Source: Rhodobacteraceae bacterium WFHF2C18 (GTDB lineage Bacteria > Pseudomonadota > Alphaproteobacteria > Rhodobacterales > Rhodobacteraceae). Taken from it: 64,000 bases of DNA. Made by a program: the position numbers and the translations under genes. The notes below the pieces were generated by a model, which was given only the letters and a program-made list of their open reading frames with translations, had not been told where the DNA came from and ran no database searches. Each line of letters begins with the position of its first letter. The stretch's first letter is position 1. Below are positions 39,907-48,340 of the stretch, one piece after another. Location of the stretch: positions 744,001 to 808,000 of the forward strand of contig NHTQ01000001.1 of the NCBI GenBank assembly GCA_002166865.1, written 5' to 3'.

Positions 39907-40614
39907 ATGTCCGACGAAGAAGAAGACGACATCATCCTGTCGGAACTGGACGACGAGGAACTCGTTCAGCAGATGTTCGACGACCTGTACGACGGTCTGA
40001 AGGAAGAGATCGAGGAGGGCGTCAATATCCTGCTGGAGCGGGGCTGGGCCCCTTACAGGATCCTGACCGAGGCGCTTGTCGGCGGCATGACCATTGTCGG
40101 CAAGGACTTCCGCGACGGGATCCTTTTCGTGCCCGAGGTTCTTCTGGCCGCCAACGCGATGAAGGCGGGGATGAACATCCTCAAGCCGCTGCTGGCCGAA
40201 ACCGGCGCGCCGCGCGTGGGCAAGATGGTGATCGGCACCGTGAAGGGCGACATCCACGACATCGGCAAGAACCTGGTCTCGATGATGATGGAGGGTGCGG
40301 GCTTCGAGGTCGTGGACATCGGCATCAACAACCCCGTCGAGAACTACCTGGAAGCGCTGGAGACGGAAAAGCCCGACATCCTGGGCATGTCGGCGCTGCT
40401 GACCACCACGATGCCCTACATGAAGGTCGTGATCGACACGATGGTGGAACAGGGCCTGCGCGATGACTACATCGTTCTGGTGGGCGGCGCGCCGCTGAAC
40501 GAGGAGTTCGGCAAGGCCATCGGCGCCGATGCCTATTGCCGGGACGCCGCGGTGGCGGTGGAGACGGCCAAGGAACTGGTGGGGCGCAAGCACAACCAGG
40601 GCGTCGCGGGCTGA
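39907..40614 (+). CDS. Corrinoid (cobalamin)-binding protein, MtbC/MetH-like
   Basis: 235 residues. The first 90 residues form the helical cap domain ('YDGLKEEIEEGVNILLERG', 'LVPEVLLAANAMKAGM'-type segment). The rest is a B12-binding domain with the DxHxxG motif 'GDIHDIGKNLVSMMM', in which the histidine is the cobalt ligand, and 'ILGMSALLTTTM' and 'VLVGGAPLN'. It has an acidic N terminus. An AGAGGTGG site precedes the ATG at 39907. It probably carries methyl groups to the homocysteine methyltransferase encoded 1.3 kb upstream. Confidence 0.88.
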   Translation: MSDEEEDDIILSELDDEELVQQMFDDLYDGLKEEIEEGVNILLERGWAPYRILTEALVGGMTIVGKDFRDGILFVPEVLLAANAMKAGMNILKPLLAETGAPRVGKMVIGTVKGDIHDIGKNLVSMMMEGAGFEVVDIGINNPVENYLEALETEKPDILGMSALLTTTMPYMKVVIDTMVEQGLRDDYIVLVGGAPLNEEFGKAIGADAYCRDAAVAVETAKELVGRKHNQGVAG

Positions 40615-40637
40615 GGCGGCGCTGACGGATTTGGTTG

Positions 40638-40659
40638 GCGGCCCGCTTCGGCGGGCCGC
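40638..40659 (+). terminator. Perfect hairpin between the corrinoid and DUF1638 genes
   Basis: GCGGCCCGC-TTCG-GCGGGCCGC is a 9-bp perfect stem with a TTCG loop. It lies 23 nt after the corrinoid stop and has no T-tract. It may attenuate or stabilise the transcript rather than end it. Confidence 0.4.
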
Positions 40660-40679
40660 TCGCGTTCAAGGAGGTCGGG

Positions 40680-41321
40680 ATGAGCACGGCGCCAAGCGAC
40701 GACACGCTGACCGAGGCCGGCTTTGCCGAGGGCACCGGCACGGGCCGCATCCTCCTGATCGCCTGCGGGGCGCTGGCGCGCGAGATCCTGGATCTGCGCC
40801 GCGCCAATGGCTGGGACCACATGGATCTCACCTGCCTGCCCGCCAAGCTGCACCTGCACCCCGAGCAGATCCCCGAGGCCGTCGAGGCCGCCGTGACGGA
40901 GAATCGCGATGCCTATGAGCGGATCTTCGTGGTCTATGCCGACTGCGGCACCGGCGGCCTGTTGCAGAAGAAATGCGCGGACCTGGGTGTCGAGATGGTC
41001 GAGGGCCCCCACTGCTACGCCTTCTTCGAGGGCGTGGCGGCCTTCGCCGCCCATGACGACGAGATCGGGGCCTTCTACCTGACCGATTTCCTGGTGCGGC
41101 AGTTCGATGCCTTCGTGTGGAAGCCCATGGGGCTGGACCGCCACCCCGAGTTGCGCGACATGCTCTTCGGCAATTACACCAAGCTCGTCTACCAGGCGCA
41201 GACCGAGGATCCCGCCCTGGTGGAAAAGGCCCGCGACTGCGCCGCGCGGTTGGGATTGCCCTTCGAGTATCGCTATACCGGTTACGGCGATCTGGAAACG
41301 GCGCTGGCCCGGCAGGCGTGA
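40680..41321 (+). CDS. DUF1638 protein, probable methyltransferase accessory
   Basis: 213 residues. It shows the DUF1638 pattern 'ILLIACGALAREILDLRRANGW', 'VYADCGTGGLLQKKCADLGVEM' and 'LDRHPELRDMLFGNYTKLVYQAQT'. Cysteines in 'ACGA' and 'DCGTGG' could bind a metal. The protein has been linked genetically to methionine synthesis with split methionine synthase in roseobacters, but its reaction is not established. A strong AAGGAGG site precedes the ATG at 40680. It is 65 nt downstream of the corrinoid gene. Confidence 0.85.
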   Translation: MSTAPSDDTLTEAGFAEGTGTGRILLIACGALAREILDLRRANGWDHMDLTCLPAKLHLHPEQIPEAVEAAVTENRDAYERIFVVYADCGTGGLLQKKCADLGVEMVEGPHCYAFFEGVAAFAAHDDEIGAFYLTDFLVRQFDAFVWKPMGLDRHPELRDMLFGNYTKLVYQAQTEDPALVEKARDCAARLGLPFEYRYTGYGDLETALARQA

Positions 41322-41354
41322 GGCGCCCCCTGCCCCGCCCCTTGGCCCGTGCCG

Positions 41355-41765
41355 TTACGCGGCCTCGGCCGAGACCTGGCGGATGCGCTCGATCATGGCC
41401 CGAAGTCCGTTGGAGCGCTGCGAGGAGAGGTGATCGTGCAACTGCAGACGGGCCAGTTCACCCTCGGCGTCGATGCGCGGCACCTGGTCCACCGGCACGC
41501 CGTTGTAGAGCGCGCGCAGGACCGCGATCAGCCCGCGCACGATCATCGCGTCGCTGTCGCCGTCGAAGGCGAACCGCCCCTCGTCGATCTTGGGATGCAG
41601 CCAGACCTGGCTGGCACAGCCCTCGACCTTGGTGGCGGGCACCTTGAGGGCGTCGTCCAGCGGCTCCATCGCGCGGCCGCGGTCGATGACGTAGCGGTAG
41701 CGGTCTTCCCAGTCGTCCAGGAACTCGAAATCGGCGACGATATCTTCGAAGGCTTGGCTGGCCAT
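41355..41765 (-). CDS. sufE: SufE-family sulfur acceptor
   Basis: 136 residues. It shows the SufE/CsdE pattern: 'FEFLDDWEDRYRYVIDRGRAM', the persulfide-accepting cysteine in 'KVEGCASQVWL' and 'ALYNGVPVDQV'. It takes sulfur from SufS for Fe-S cluster assembly. The ATG at 41765 gives the family length. The suf operon itself is not nearby. Confidence 0.93.
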   Translation of the reverse strand: MASQAFEDIVADFEFLDDWEDRYRYVIDRGRAMEPLDDALKVPATKVEGCASQVWLHPKIDEGRFAFDGDSDAMIVRGLIAVLRALYNGVPVDQVPRIDAEGELARLQLHDHLSSQRSNGLRAMIERIRQVSAEAA

Positions 41766-41889
41766 GACACGCTCCTTTCGTGCTGGGCCAAGATCTAGGC
41801 AGACCCGGCCGCGAGGTCCACCCCTACCTTGCGTCTTTTCAAGTCCGGCGGGATCGGTTAACCGGGGGAAAACAGGGAAGGCGGTCGAA

Positions 41890-42411
41890 ATGCGGATCCT
41901 ATTGTCAGTGCTGGTGATCTCTTCGGTGACGCTTGCGGGGTGCAGCGGCTGGCGCGACTCGGCCGTCAATCCGCGAAACTGGTTCGGCGCGGCCGAGTCC
42001 CGCCCCACCGAGCAGGCCGCGGCCGAGGCGGAGGCCAACCCCCTCATCCCCGAGCGCACCGGCATCCTCCAGCGCAAGCCCGAGGAGGAAACCTACGCCG
42101 GGACGCTGGTGGACCAGATCACCAAGATGTCGGTGGAACCCTCCGGCGGGGGGGCGATCGTCAAGGTGACGGGCCGGACCCTGCGCCAGGGCGCGTTCGA
42201 CGTGCGCCTGGTTCCGACGACGGAGGACGCCGCCCCGGTGGACGGTCAGCTGACCCTTCTGCTGAAGGCGGTCCAGCCCGCCGACACGCCGCAGGGGCCG
42301 CCGCGCACACGGCAGGTGCATGCCGGGCGCTTCGTGTCGAACCCCGACCTGCGCGATATCCGGACGATCCGGGTGGTCAGCGCCCGCAACGTGCTGACCA
42401 GCCGCCGCTAG
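41890..42411 (+). CDS. Putative lipoprotein of unknown function
   Basis: 173 residues. A lipoprotein signal (MRILLSVLVISSVTLAGC) has a clear LAGC lipobox. The mature part has no domain I recognise; it is soluble with several beta-strand-like stretches. It is convergent with rnd, whose stop is 6 nt away, and divergent from sufE. The N-terminal signal supports an outer-membrane or periplasmic location. Confidence 0.75.
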   Translation: MRILLSVLVISSVTLAGCSGWRDSAVNPRNWFGAAESRPTEQAAAEAEANPLIPERTGILQRKPEEETYAGTLVDQITKMSVEPSGGGAIVKVTGRTLRQGAFDVRLVPTTEDAAPVDGQLTLLLKAVQPADTPQGPPRTRQVHAGRFVSNPDLRDIRTIRVVSARNVLTSRR

Positions 42412-42417
42412 ACCCCG

Positions 42418-43575
42418 TCAAAGCTCGATGACGCGTATGGCGCTGCCATCCGTGGCCAGCGCGATCTCGCCGCGGCACAGGCGCAGCGCGTCGCGGCCGA
42501 AGACCTCGTGCCGCCATCCCCTGAGCGCGGGCACGTCGCGCTGGCCGGCCGAGATGGCATCCAGGTCGGCGGCGCTGGCAAGCAGCTTGGCGGCGACCCC
42601 GTAGCCTTCCGTCTTGGCCTTCAGGAGCACGCGCAGGAGATCGGCCAGGGCCGGGTTGACCTGGAGCTTCTCGCGGCTGCGGTCGGGCTTGGGCTGCTGG
42701 TCGGGCGGGCAGTTCACCCCCGCCTCCACCGCGCGCAGGATGCCTTCGGCGATCTCGCCGCGGCGGGCCTCGCGCAGCAGGAGCCGGCTGCGGCCCAGGT
42801 CCTGCTGCGAGGCGGGCTTGGTCGAGGCCAGCTCGACGAGGGCGTCGTCCTTGAACACGCGGTTGCGCGGGATGTTGCGCGACTGCGCGTAACCTTCGCG
42901 GAAGCGGGCCAGTTCCCGCACGACCGCCAGGAACGGGCCGGAGGCGTTGCGCGTCTTGACGCGGCGCCAGGCCTCTTCGGGGCGGATGACGTAGGTGTCG
43001 GGGTCGGTCAGCGCCTCCAGTTCCTCGGCCACCCAGGCGTCGCGGCCCGTCTCTTCGAGCTTGGCGGCCAGGTATTCGTAGATCTTGCGCAGATGCGTGA
43101 CGTCGGCCAGGGCGTATTTCTTCTGCGCCTCGCTCAGCGGGCGGCGCGACCAGTCGGTGAAGCGCGAGGTCTTGTCCAGTTTCTGCTTGGCGATGCGCCG
43201 CACGAGGGTCTCGTAGCCCACCTGTTCGCCAAAGCCGCAGACCATGGCCGCGACCTGGGTGTCGAAGAGCGGCTCGGGGATGACGCCGGCATCGACATAG
43301 AAGATCTCCAAGTCCTGCCGGGCGGCGTGGAACACCTTGACCACAGAGGTATCGCGGAAGAGCGCGTAGAGCGGTTCCAGCGACAGCTCCCCCGCGATCG
43401 GATCCACCAGCACGGCCTCGCCGCCGGCGGACTCGGGCAGGGCCATCTGGATCAGGCAGAGCTTGGAGTAATAGGTGCGCTCGCGCAGGAACTCGGTGTC
43501 CACGGTCACGTAGTCGCAGGCGCTTGCGCGCTGGCAGAACTCGGAAAGGGCGTCGGTGGTGGTCAGCGTTTTCAT
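42418..43575 (-). CDS. rnd: Ribonuclease D
   Basis: 385 residues. DEDDy exonuclease residues appear in 'VTVDTEFLRERTYY', 'VFHAARQDLEIFY' and 'YALADVTHLRKIYEYL'. Two HRDC-type helical domains follow. It trims tRNA 3' ends. The ATG at 43575 is the family start. Confidence 0.94.
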   Translation of the reverse strand: MKTLTTTDALSEFCQRASACDYVTVDTEFLRERTYYSKLCLIQMALPESAGGEAVLVDPIAGELSLEPLYALFRDTSVVKVFHAARQDLEIFYVDAGVIPEPLFDTQVAAMVCGFGEQVGYETLVRRIAKQKLDKTSRFTDWSRRPLSEAQKKYALADVTHLRKIYEYLAAKLEETGRDAWVAEELEALTDPDTYVIRPEEAWRRVKTRNASGPFLAVVRELARFREGYAQSRNIPRNRVFKDDALVELASTKPASQQDLGRSRLLLREARRGEIAEGILRAVEAGVNCPPDQQPKPDRSREKLQVNPALADLLRVLLKAKTEGYGVAAKLLASAADLDAISAGQRDVPALRGWRHEVFGRDALRLCRGEIALATDGSAIRVIEL

Positions 43576-43665
43576 CGGGGTCTTTCTGGTCTTTCCTTTT
43601 GCCGGCGTGATCGCGTTTCCCGGCCTATAGGCGAGGGGCGGCGGAATTGGAATGGTCCCCTGCGC

Positions 43666-44259
43666 TCATGGCAGGTGGACGGGGCGGCGGTCACCCGCCG
43701 CGACGCGCCGCAGAACCATCGGGTAGAGCACGTGTTCCTGCGCCTGCACCCGGGCGGCCAGCCGCTCGGGCGTGTCACCCGGCCTCACCGGCACGCGCGC
43801 CTGGCCCAGGATCGGGCCCTGGTCCAGTTCCGGCGTCACCTCGTGGACGGTGCAGCCGGCCTCGGCCTCGCCCTCGGCCAGCGCGCGGGCATGGGTGTCG
43901 AGCCCGCGGTATTTGGGCAGAAGCGAAGGATGGATGTTCAGCATCCGCCCCCGCCAGCGGCTCACGAAATCCCCCGTCAGCACCCGCATGAACCCAGCCA
44001 GGCACAGGATGTCGGGCGCGTAGTCATCGAGCCGGGCCTGCAAGGCGGCCTCGAAGGCCGCCCGGTCGCCGCGGAAAGGGCGATGATCGACCACTTCCGT
44101 GGGCACGCCGCGCGCCGCCGCCTTGTCCAGGCCGGCGGCATCGGGGCGGTTGGCGACCACCACGACGGGCCGCGCGGGGTGGTCGCCGGCCATGCTGTCC
44201 ACCAGGGCGACCATGTTCGAGCCGCTTCCCGAGATCAGGATCGCCACCCGCGCGGTCAC
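43666..44259 (-). CDS. purN: Phosphoribosylglycinamide formyltransferase
   Basis: 197 residues starting at GTG. It contains '[13 protein letters not shown]', '[13 protein letters not shown]' and '[24 protein letters not shown]', the N10-formyl-THF-binding and active-site regions of GAR transformylase. It formylates GAR in purine synthesis. The start overlaps the purM stop (GTGA). Confidence 0.95.
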   Translation of the reverse strand: MTARVAILISGSGSNMVALVDSMAGDHPARPVVVVANRPDAAGLDKAAARGVPTEVVDHRPFRGDRAAFEAALQARLDDYAPDILCLAGFMRVLTGDFVSRWRGRMLNIHPSLLPKYRGLDTHARALAEGEAEAGCTVHEVTPELDQGPILGQARVPVRPGDTPERLAARVQAQEHVLYPMVLRRVAAGDRRPVHLP

Positions 44260-45302
44260 GCAAGCCGCCCCGTATAGGCCACCCCCTGCCCCTCGGTCAC
44301 GCGGCCGATCTCCAGCACGGTTTCGCCGGCCTGCGCCAGCAGGTCGCGCAGCGCCGCGGCGCGATCGGGATCGACGGCAAGGGCCATGCCCACGCCGCAG
44401 TTGAAGGTCTTGAGCATCTCGGCGGTGTCCAGCCCCCCCTCGGCCGCCAGCCAGCCGAAGACCGGCGGCAGCGCCCAGGCGTCGAGATCCACCGCGGCGC
44501 CCAGGCCCTCGGGCAGGATGCGCGGCAGGTTCTCTGTCAGCCCGCCGCCGGTGATATGGGCCAGGGCATGCACGCCGCCCGCGCGGATCGCGGCGAGGCC
44601 CGGCTTGACGTAGACCCGCGTGGGCCGCAGGAGCGCGGCGCCCAGCGTGCCCTCGGCCCAGGGGCAGCCGTCATCGAGCCCCAGCGCCGAGCCCTGGACC
44701 AGACGGCGCACCAGGCTGTAGCCGTTGGAATGCAGCCCGTCGCTGGCCAGCCCCAGCAGCACGTCGCCCGCCGCCACGTCGCGCGGCAGGGCCGCGTCGC
44801 GCGCCATCGCGCCCACGCAGAACCCCGCCAGATCGAAATCGGCCCCGCCGTACATGCCCGGCATCTCGGCCGTCTCGCCGCCTGTGAGCGCGCAGCCGGC
44901 CCGGGCGCAGCCCTCGGCGATCCCCTCGACGACGCGGGCGGCGCGGCCGGTATCCAGCTTGCCGGTGGCGAAATAGTCGAGGAAGAACAGCGGCTCGGCC
45001 CCCTGACAGACGAGGTCGTTGGCGCACATGGCCACCAGGTCGATGCCCACCGTCTCCAGGTGGTCGGTGTCGATGGCGATGCGCAGCTTGGTGCCCACCC
45101 CGTCCGTGGCCGCCACCAGGACGGGGTCCTCGTACCCCGCCGCGCGGGGATCGAAGAGCGCGCCGAAGCCGCCCAGCCCGCTCATCACCCCCGGCCGCGC
45201 CGTGCGCTTGGCCGCGGGCTTGATCCGTTCCACCAGCGCGTTCCCGGCATCGATATCGACGCCGGCGTCGGCGTAGGTCAACCCGTTCCTGCCGTTGCTC
45301 AT
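44256..45302 (-). CDS. purM: Phosphoribosylformylglycinamidine cyclo-ligase
   Basis: 348 residues. It has '[20 protein letters not shown]', '[19 protein letters not shown]', '[19 protein letters not shown]' and the C-terminal '[10 protein letters not shown]' part of AIR synthetase. It forms AIR in the fifth purine step. The gene is coupled to purN downstream. The family ATG at 45302 is used. Confidence 0.96.
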   Translation of the reverse strand: MSNGRNGLTYADAGVDIDAGNALVERIKPAAKRTARPGVMSGLGGFGALFDPRAAGYEDPVLVAATDGVGTKLRIAIDTDHLETVGIDLVAMCANDLVCQGAEPLFFLDYFATGKLDTGRAARVVEGIAEGCARAGCALTGGETAEMPGMYGGADFDLAGFCVGAMARDAALPRDVAAGDVLLGLASDGLHSNGYSLVRRLVQGSALGLDDGCPWAEGTLGAALLRPTRVYVKPGLAAIRAGGVHALAHITGGGLTENLPRILPEGLGAAVDLDAWALPPVFGWLAAEGGLDTAEMLKTFNCGVGMALAVDPDRAAALRDLLAQAGETVLEIGRVTEGQGVAYTGRLA

Positions 45303-45412
45303 CGTCCCCTGTCCCCTCGCGGTCTGGTTCCGCGTTAGACCATCGCGGGGCCCTTCGCAATCGCAAAGCCTTGACGCCCCAGCCCCCCGCGCTTACCCCT
45401 TCTGCCCAGGCC

Positions 45413-45489
45413 GGGCCTGTAGCTCAATTGGTTAGAGCAGAGCGCTCATAACGCTTTGGTTGGGGGTTCGAGTCCCTCCGGGCCTACCA
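45413..45489 (+). tRNA. tRNA with CAU anticodon (Met or lysidine-modified Ile2)
   Basis: A 77-nt cloverleaf with acceptor GGGCCTG (a G-U at the first pair), D-arm GCTC...GAGC, anticodon loop CTCATAA, T-arm GGGGG-TTCGAGT-CCCTC and encoded CCA. It lacks the initiator-type acceptor mismatch. The CAU anticodon alone does not tell elongator Met from Ile2. The prophage begins right after it, so the 3' end is the likely attachment core. Confidence 0.9.
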
Positions 45490-45547
45490 TTCTCCTTTTA
45501 CGATCTTGTTTTTATTGGATTTTATCAGGATTTTGGACCACGATTTC

Positions 45548-46636
45548 TCAGCCGTGGTCCATATTGTCGAAGTCAAGACTGTCGAGACGCGCGATTCCGG
45601 AAGCCGCAAGACGCCCCCGCTCTGCGCTTCGAGTGTAGATCTCGGAGGTCTTGGCTTCGGTATGCGCCATCACGGACATCACTTCATACTGACTTGCGCC
45701 GGCGGCAACGAGCAAAGCGGCGGCTCCTTTTCTGACGCCGTGCTGCGTGCGACCGGACGGGAGACCTGCGGCGGCTGTCCATTTCTGGATACGGTTTCGG
45801 AGGGCTTCGGAGGATCGAAACGGTGCGCCGGATTCAGTCCGAATGAACGGCCCGCCCCTGGCTGCCGGGTGGCGTTCCAGCTCTTCTTGAAGCCAGCCAA
45901 GAAGCGGCACAGACACCGGCGCTGAGCCGCGCTTCGACGGCTGATATGACAAGACCCCGTCATGAACGTGCGGCCAGCCGAGCCCTGGGACATCTCCAAT
46001 CCTGGGTAATGTGTTGAGAGATAAGAGGATCCAGAGACGGGCCGTCGATCCTTGTCGATGATGGTCTATGAAATTCTGGAAGTCTTCAACACTCCACGCG
46101 ACGGCGCCCTGGCCCGTTCGGTGTTCGCGTCGGACGGCCCGGATGGCATCCGCGCTCTTCACCAGTTCGCGCTCGACGCCGAAAGCATAGGCTGCGCGCA
46201 AGGCTTTGATGAGGTTGTGCCCTGCCCCGGAAGTGAATGAATCGCGCATGTGCAGGAAGGCCGCCGTCGGCATGTCGGCGTCCAAGCCGCCCATGCGGTC
46301 GCCGTCAGGATCTTTAACTTCAAGACCCCGCGTGAGTAGAGACCGGTGCCCTTTCAATGTGAGCGGTGATGCCTGACCGCGCTCCACTTTTGCTTCGATA
46401 TGGTCGAGGTAGCGCTCAATCAGAGCGTCGAGTGTACCGGTCTTGACGCGCGCAGGCTTCACAGTCTCAACCGTCTGCCCTGCCCGCGCCGCATAGTAGT
46501 GCTCATGGAACTGCGGTTCGCCTGGTCCGCACGGGATCCGGATCTTTCGGTTCGGCTGGCCTTCGACCCGAACTCGCCAGCGGATTGTGCCGGCCGCGGT
46601 CTTGTCTTTCAGCAACCCAGGAAAGTGATGTCTCAT
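45548..46636 (-). CDS. int: Phage tyrosine integrase
   Basis: 362 residues. An N-terminal DNA-binding arm ('LIERYLDHIEAKVERGQASPLTLKG') precedes the catalytic domain. The catalytic residues are an arginine in 'LNTLPRIGDVPGL', His-x-x-Arg in 'TQHGVRKGAAALL', a histidine in 'VMAHTEAKTSEIY' and the nucleophile tyrosine in 'SEIYTRSAERGRL'. It recombines the phage into the tRNA site 58 bp away. The ATG at 46636 overlaps the stop of the small upstream gene (ATGA). Confidence 0.94.
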   Translation of the reverse strand: MRHHFPGLLKDKTAAGTIRWRVRVEGQPNRKIRIPCGPGEPQFHEHYYAARAGQTVETVKPARVKTGTLDALIERYLDHIEAKVERGQASPLTLKGHRSLLTRGLEVKDPDGDRMGGLDADMPTAAFLHMRDSFTSGAGHNLIKALRAAYAFGVERELVKSADAIRAVRREHRTGQGAVAWSVEDFQNFIDHHRQGSTARLWILLSLNTLPRIGDVPGLGWPHVHDGVLSYQPSKRGSAPVSVPLLGWLQEELERHPAARGGPFIRTESGAPFRSSEALRNRIQKWTAAAGLPSGRTQHGVRKGAAALLVAAGASQYEVMSVMAHTEAKTSEIYTRSAERGRLAASGIARLDSLDFDNMDHG

Positions 46637-46827
46637 CGCTTGGCCCCCCACTTCTTCGGACCTTTGCTGCCCGATTGCGGTACGTCTTGTGACGTAGCTG
46701 CCACCGCAATGTCGATAATGAATGAGCCGTCGGGATTCAGGTTGATCCGCGAAGGCGTCAGACCCTGCTCTTTGAGGGCGGCTATCGCATTGGAAAGGCT
46801 GGACTTTGATAGTTTGGGAGCGGGCAT
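46633..46827 (-). CDS. Small basic protein coupled to the integrase, possible excisionase or regulator
   Basis: 64 residues: MPAPKLSKSSLSNAIAALKEQG then 'TPSRINLNPDGSFIIDIAVAA' and a Lys/Gly tail. The N-terminal stretch could be a helical DNA-binding segment but I cannot identify a known excisionase fold. The position directly before int, coupled by ATGA, makes an excisionase or integration factor plausible. The assignment of function is inference. Confidence 0.6.
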   Translation of the reverse strand: MPAPKLSKSSLSNAIAALKEQGLTPSRINLNPDGSFIIDIAVAATSQDVPQSGSKGPKKWGAKR

Positions 46828-46885
46828 GTGTGGACCTCGAATTTGATGAGGTCAGGAGGTCGGTCGATGTGTTTTCGTGCGGAAA

Positions 46886-47773
46886 TCAGATCTGCGTAGC
46901 GTCTTCCCGATCGCGCGCGGCCTGGGAACGGGCGACGCGGAGCTCTTGCGCGTAGGAGCCTTCGCCGTAGGTCTCGAGGATCCAGTCATACGAGAACTGA
47001 TGGATCTGGAACTGCCCGGCGCCCATCTCGGACAGGATCACCGCGCCGTTCCAGTTGCCCGGCCGTAGCCTGCTCGGCGGCTGGAAGGTCCCGATGTTCA
47101 CCGCTTGGATGAACCCGCACCGAGCGGTGCGCTGGAGGTCGAGGCCGAAGTCGTGGGTGTGCGAGTAGACGAAGGACGTGTGCGTCTTGTTCAGGACCGA
47201 TCGGAGGGTCGTCGCTTTCCCCATCGAACCGGACGGGTAGAAGTGGCCGTAGAGCGTGCCGAAAATCTCGGGATACTCGAGATCGAGGATCTGCCGCTTG
47301 TAGCTCCAAACGTTCCAGCCCATCTCGCGCAGCGGGTCGTAGAGGAACCTTGACCCGACGAGACCTTCGAGCTTCGGATCCTGCTCGACAAGATCATCCT
47401 CGGACTCGTCATGGTTGCCTCCGGCGAGGAGCCAGTCCGGCATCCATGCCCTCTCCAGATGGCCCTGGCGGCGATGCTTGTTCAGTTGCTGACGCCATGG
47501 AGACATGATCGCCTTGGCCGCCTCAAGGCCGGCGTTCCTATCCTTCAGGATCCGCTTTCGCTCCTGGCGTTTCGGAGAGTTCCACGATCTTGCGCCCGGG
47601 TAGTCTGTGAGATCTCCGGTGCAGACCACCGCGCCGACTCTGAAGTCGAGGCCCATCCGGCCGAGAGCCTGGAAGCGGTCCCATTCATCGTGCGGCTCAT
47701 CAGGCCGCGCGTGCGGGCATCCGAAGAAAAGAGCTGTGTTCCCTGACAGAAGACGAGAGCGGTCCTGTTTCAT
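46886..47773 (-). CDS. Phage metallophosphoesterase
   Basis: 295 residues with calcineurin-like motifs: 'ALFFGCPHARPDEPHD' (D/H in place of the usual DxH), 'VVCTGDLTDYPG' (GDxxD), 'LAGGNHDESEDD' (GNHD/E) and 'VYSHTHDFGLDL' (GHxH-like). A Mg/Mn-dependent hydrolase of phosphoester bonds; substrate unknown. The start is at 47773 and overlaps the stop of the small upstream ORF (ATGA). It is not a structural protein, and lies between lysis and integration genes, where cargo genes often sit. Confidence 0.82.
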   Translation of the reverse strand: MKQDRSRLLSGNTALFFGCPHARPDEPHDEWDRFQALGRMGLDFRVGAVVCTGDLTDYPGARSWNSPKRQERKRILKDRNAGLEAAKAIMSPWRQQLNKHRRQGHLERAWMPDWLLAGGNHDESEDDLVEQDPKLEGLVGSRFLYDPLREMGWNVWSYKRQILDLEYPEIFGTLYGHFYPSGSMGKATTLRSVLNKTHTSFVYSHTHDFGLDLQRTARCGFIQAVNIGTFQPPSRLRPGNWNGAVILSEMGAGQFQIHQFSYDWILETYGEGSYAQELRVARSQAARDREDATQI

Positions 47774-47937
47774 TCCGGTTCGCAGTTCCCTTGCTCTCCC
47801 GCGAGGACGGCGCAGGACATGATGGAGTTCAGGCGGGACACTTGAGACGTCGCGAAATCCGCGGCGACGAGGTGGAAGGCGGCGATCCACACGGCCGTCG
47901 CGAGGCCGGCGAGTATGCCGGCCAGGCGGTCAGGCAT
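47770..47937 (-). CDS. Small phage membrane protein
   Basis: 55 residues, too short for many gene callers: MPDRLAGILAGLATAVWIAAF, a polar middle and 'SIMSCAVLAGEQGNCEPE'. One probable membrane helix (about 6-26). It overlaps the spanin-like gene by 8 nt and the phosphoesterase by 4 nt, so translation is coupled. It could be a holin accessory or antiholin; nothing in the sequence proves it. Confidence 0.6.
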   Translation of the reverse strand: MPDRLAGILAGLATAVWIAAFHLVAADFATSQVSRLNSIMSCAVLAGEQGNCEPE

Positions 47938-48340
47938 TGTCCCGGCTCCGAAGGCTGGCAGCGATCTGGCCGGGCCAGCGGAGAGGAGAGTCCAGGAACA
48001 AGGCGACAGCGAAGGCCAGGATGAGCCAGGGCGGGCTATTCTTGACCGTCAGGTTTTCGATCTTCTCGGTGCCGCTCACGGTGCTCTGGTCATTCGATTG
48101 GCGGCTTCTCTGCTCCAGGCTTTCCAGTGCCGTGTCGCGCACGACGGGTGCGAAGCGCTGTTCTGTCGAAGCTGCTTCACCGACAAGAGATCGGGCGTTG
48201 GTGCGCCCGGCCTGGACGTCCAGGGAAGGCCCGCCCTCGCCGCCAAGCGCGGCACCGGCCGCCGTTCGGAGCGCGGCGCCGGTCAGGTCGGAGCATCCGG
48301 CGAGTGCCAGGATGGAGAGGATGAGGAGGATCCGGATCAT
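47930..48340 (-). CDS. Candidate one-piece spanin (lipoprotein with C-terminal membrane helix)
   Basis: 136 residues. The N terminus is a lipoprotein signal with lipobox LAGC ending at C16. The middle is polar and partly helical. A C-terminal hydrophobic helix lies at about 104-117 ('PPWLILAFAVALFL'). This layout, outer-membrane lipid anchor at one end and inner-membrane helix at the other, is that of unimolecular spanins which link the two membranes at lysis. It lies directly after the holin-like gene. No separate Rz/Rz1 pair is seen. Confidence 0.65.
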   Translation of the reverse strand: MIRILLILSILALAGCSDLTGAALRTAAGAALGGEGGPSLDVQAGRTNARSLVGEAASTEQRFAPVVRDTALESLEQRSRQSNDQSTVSGTEKIENLTVKNSPPWLILAFAVALFLDSPLRWPGQIAASLRSRDNA

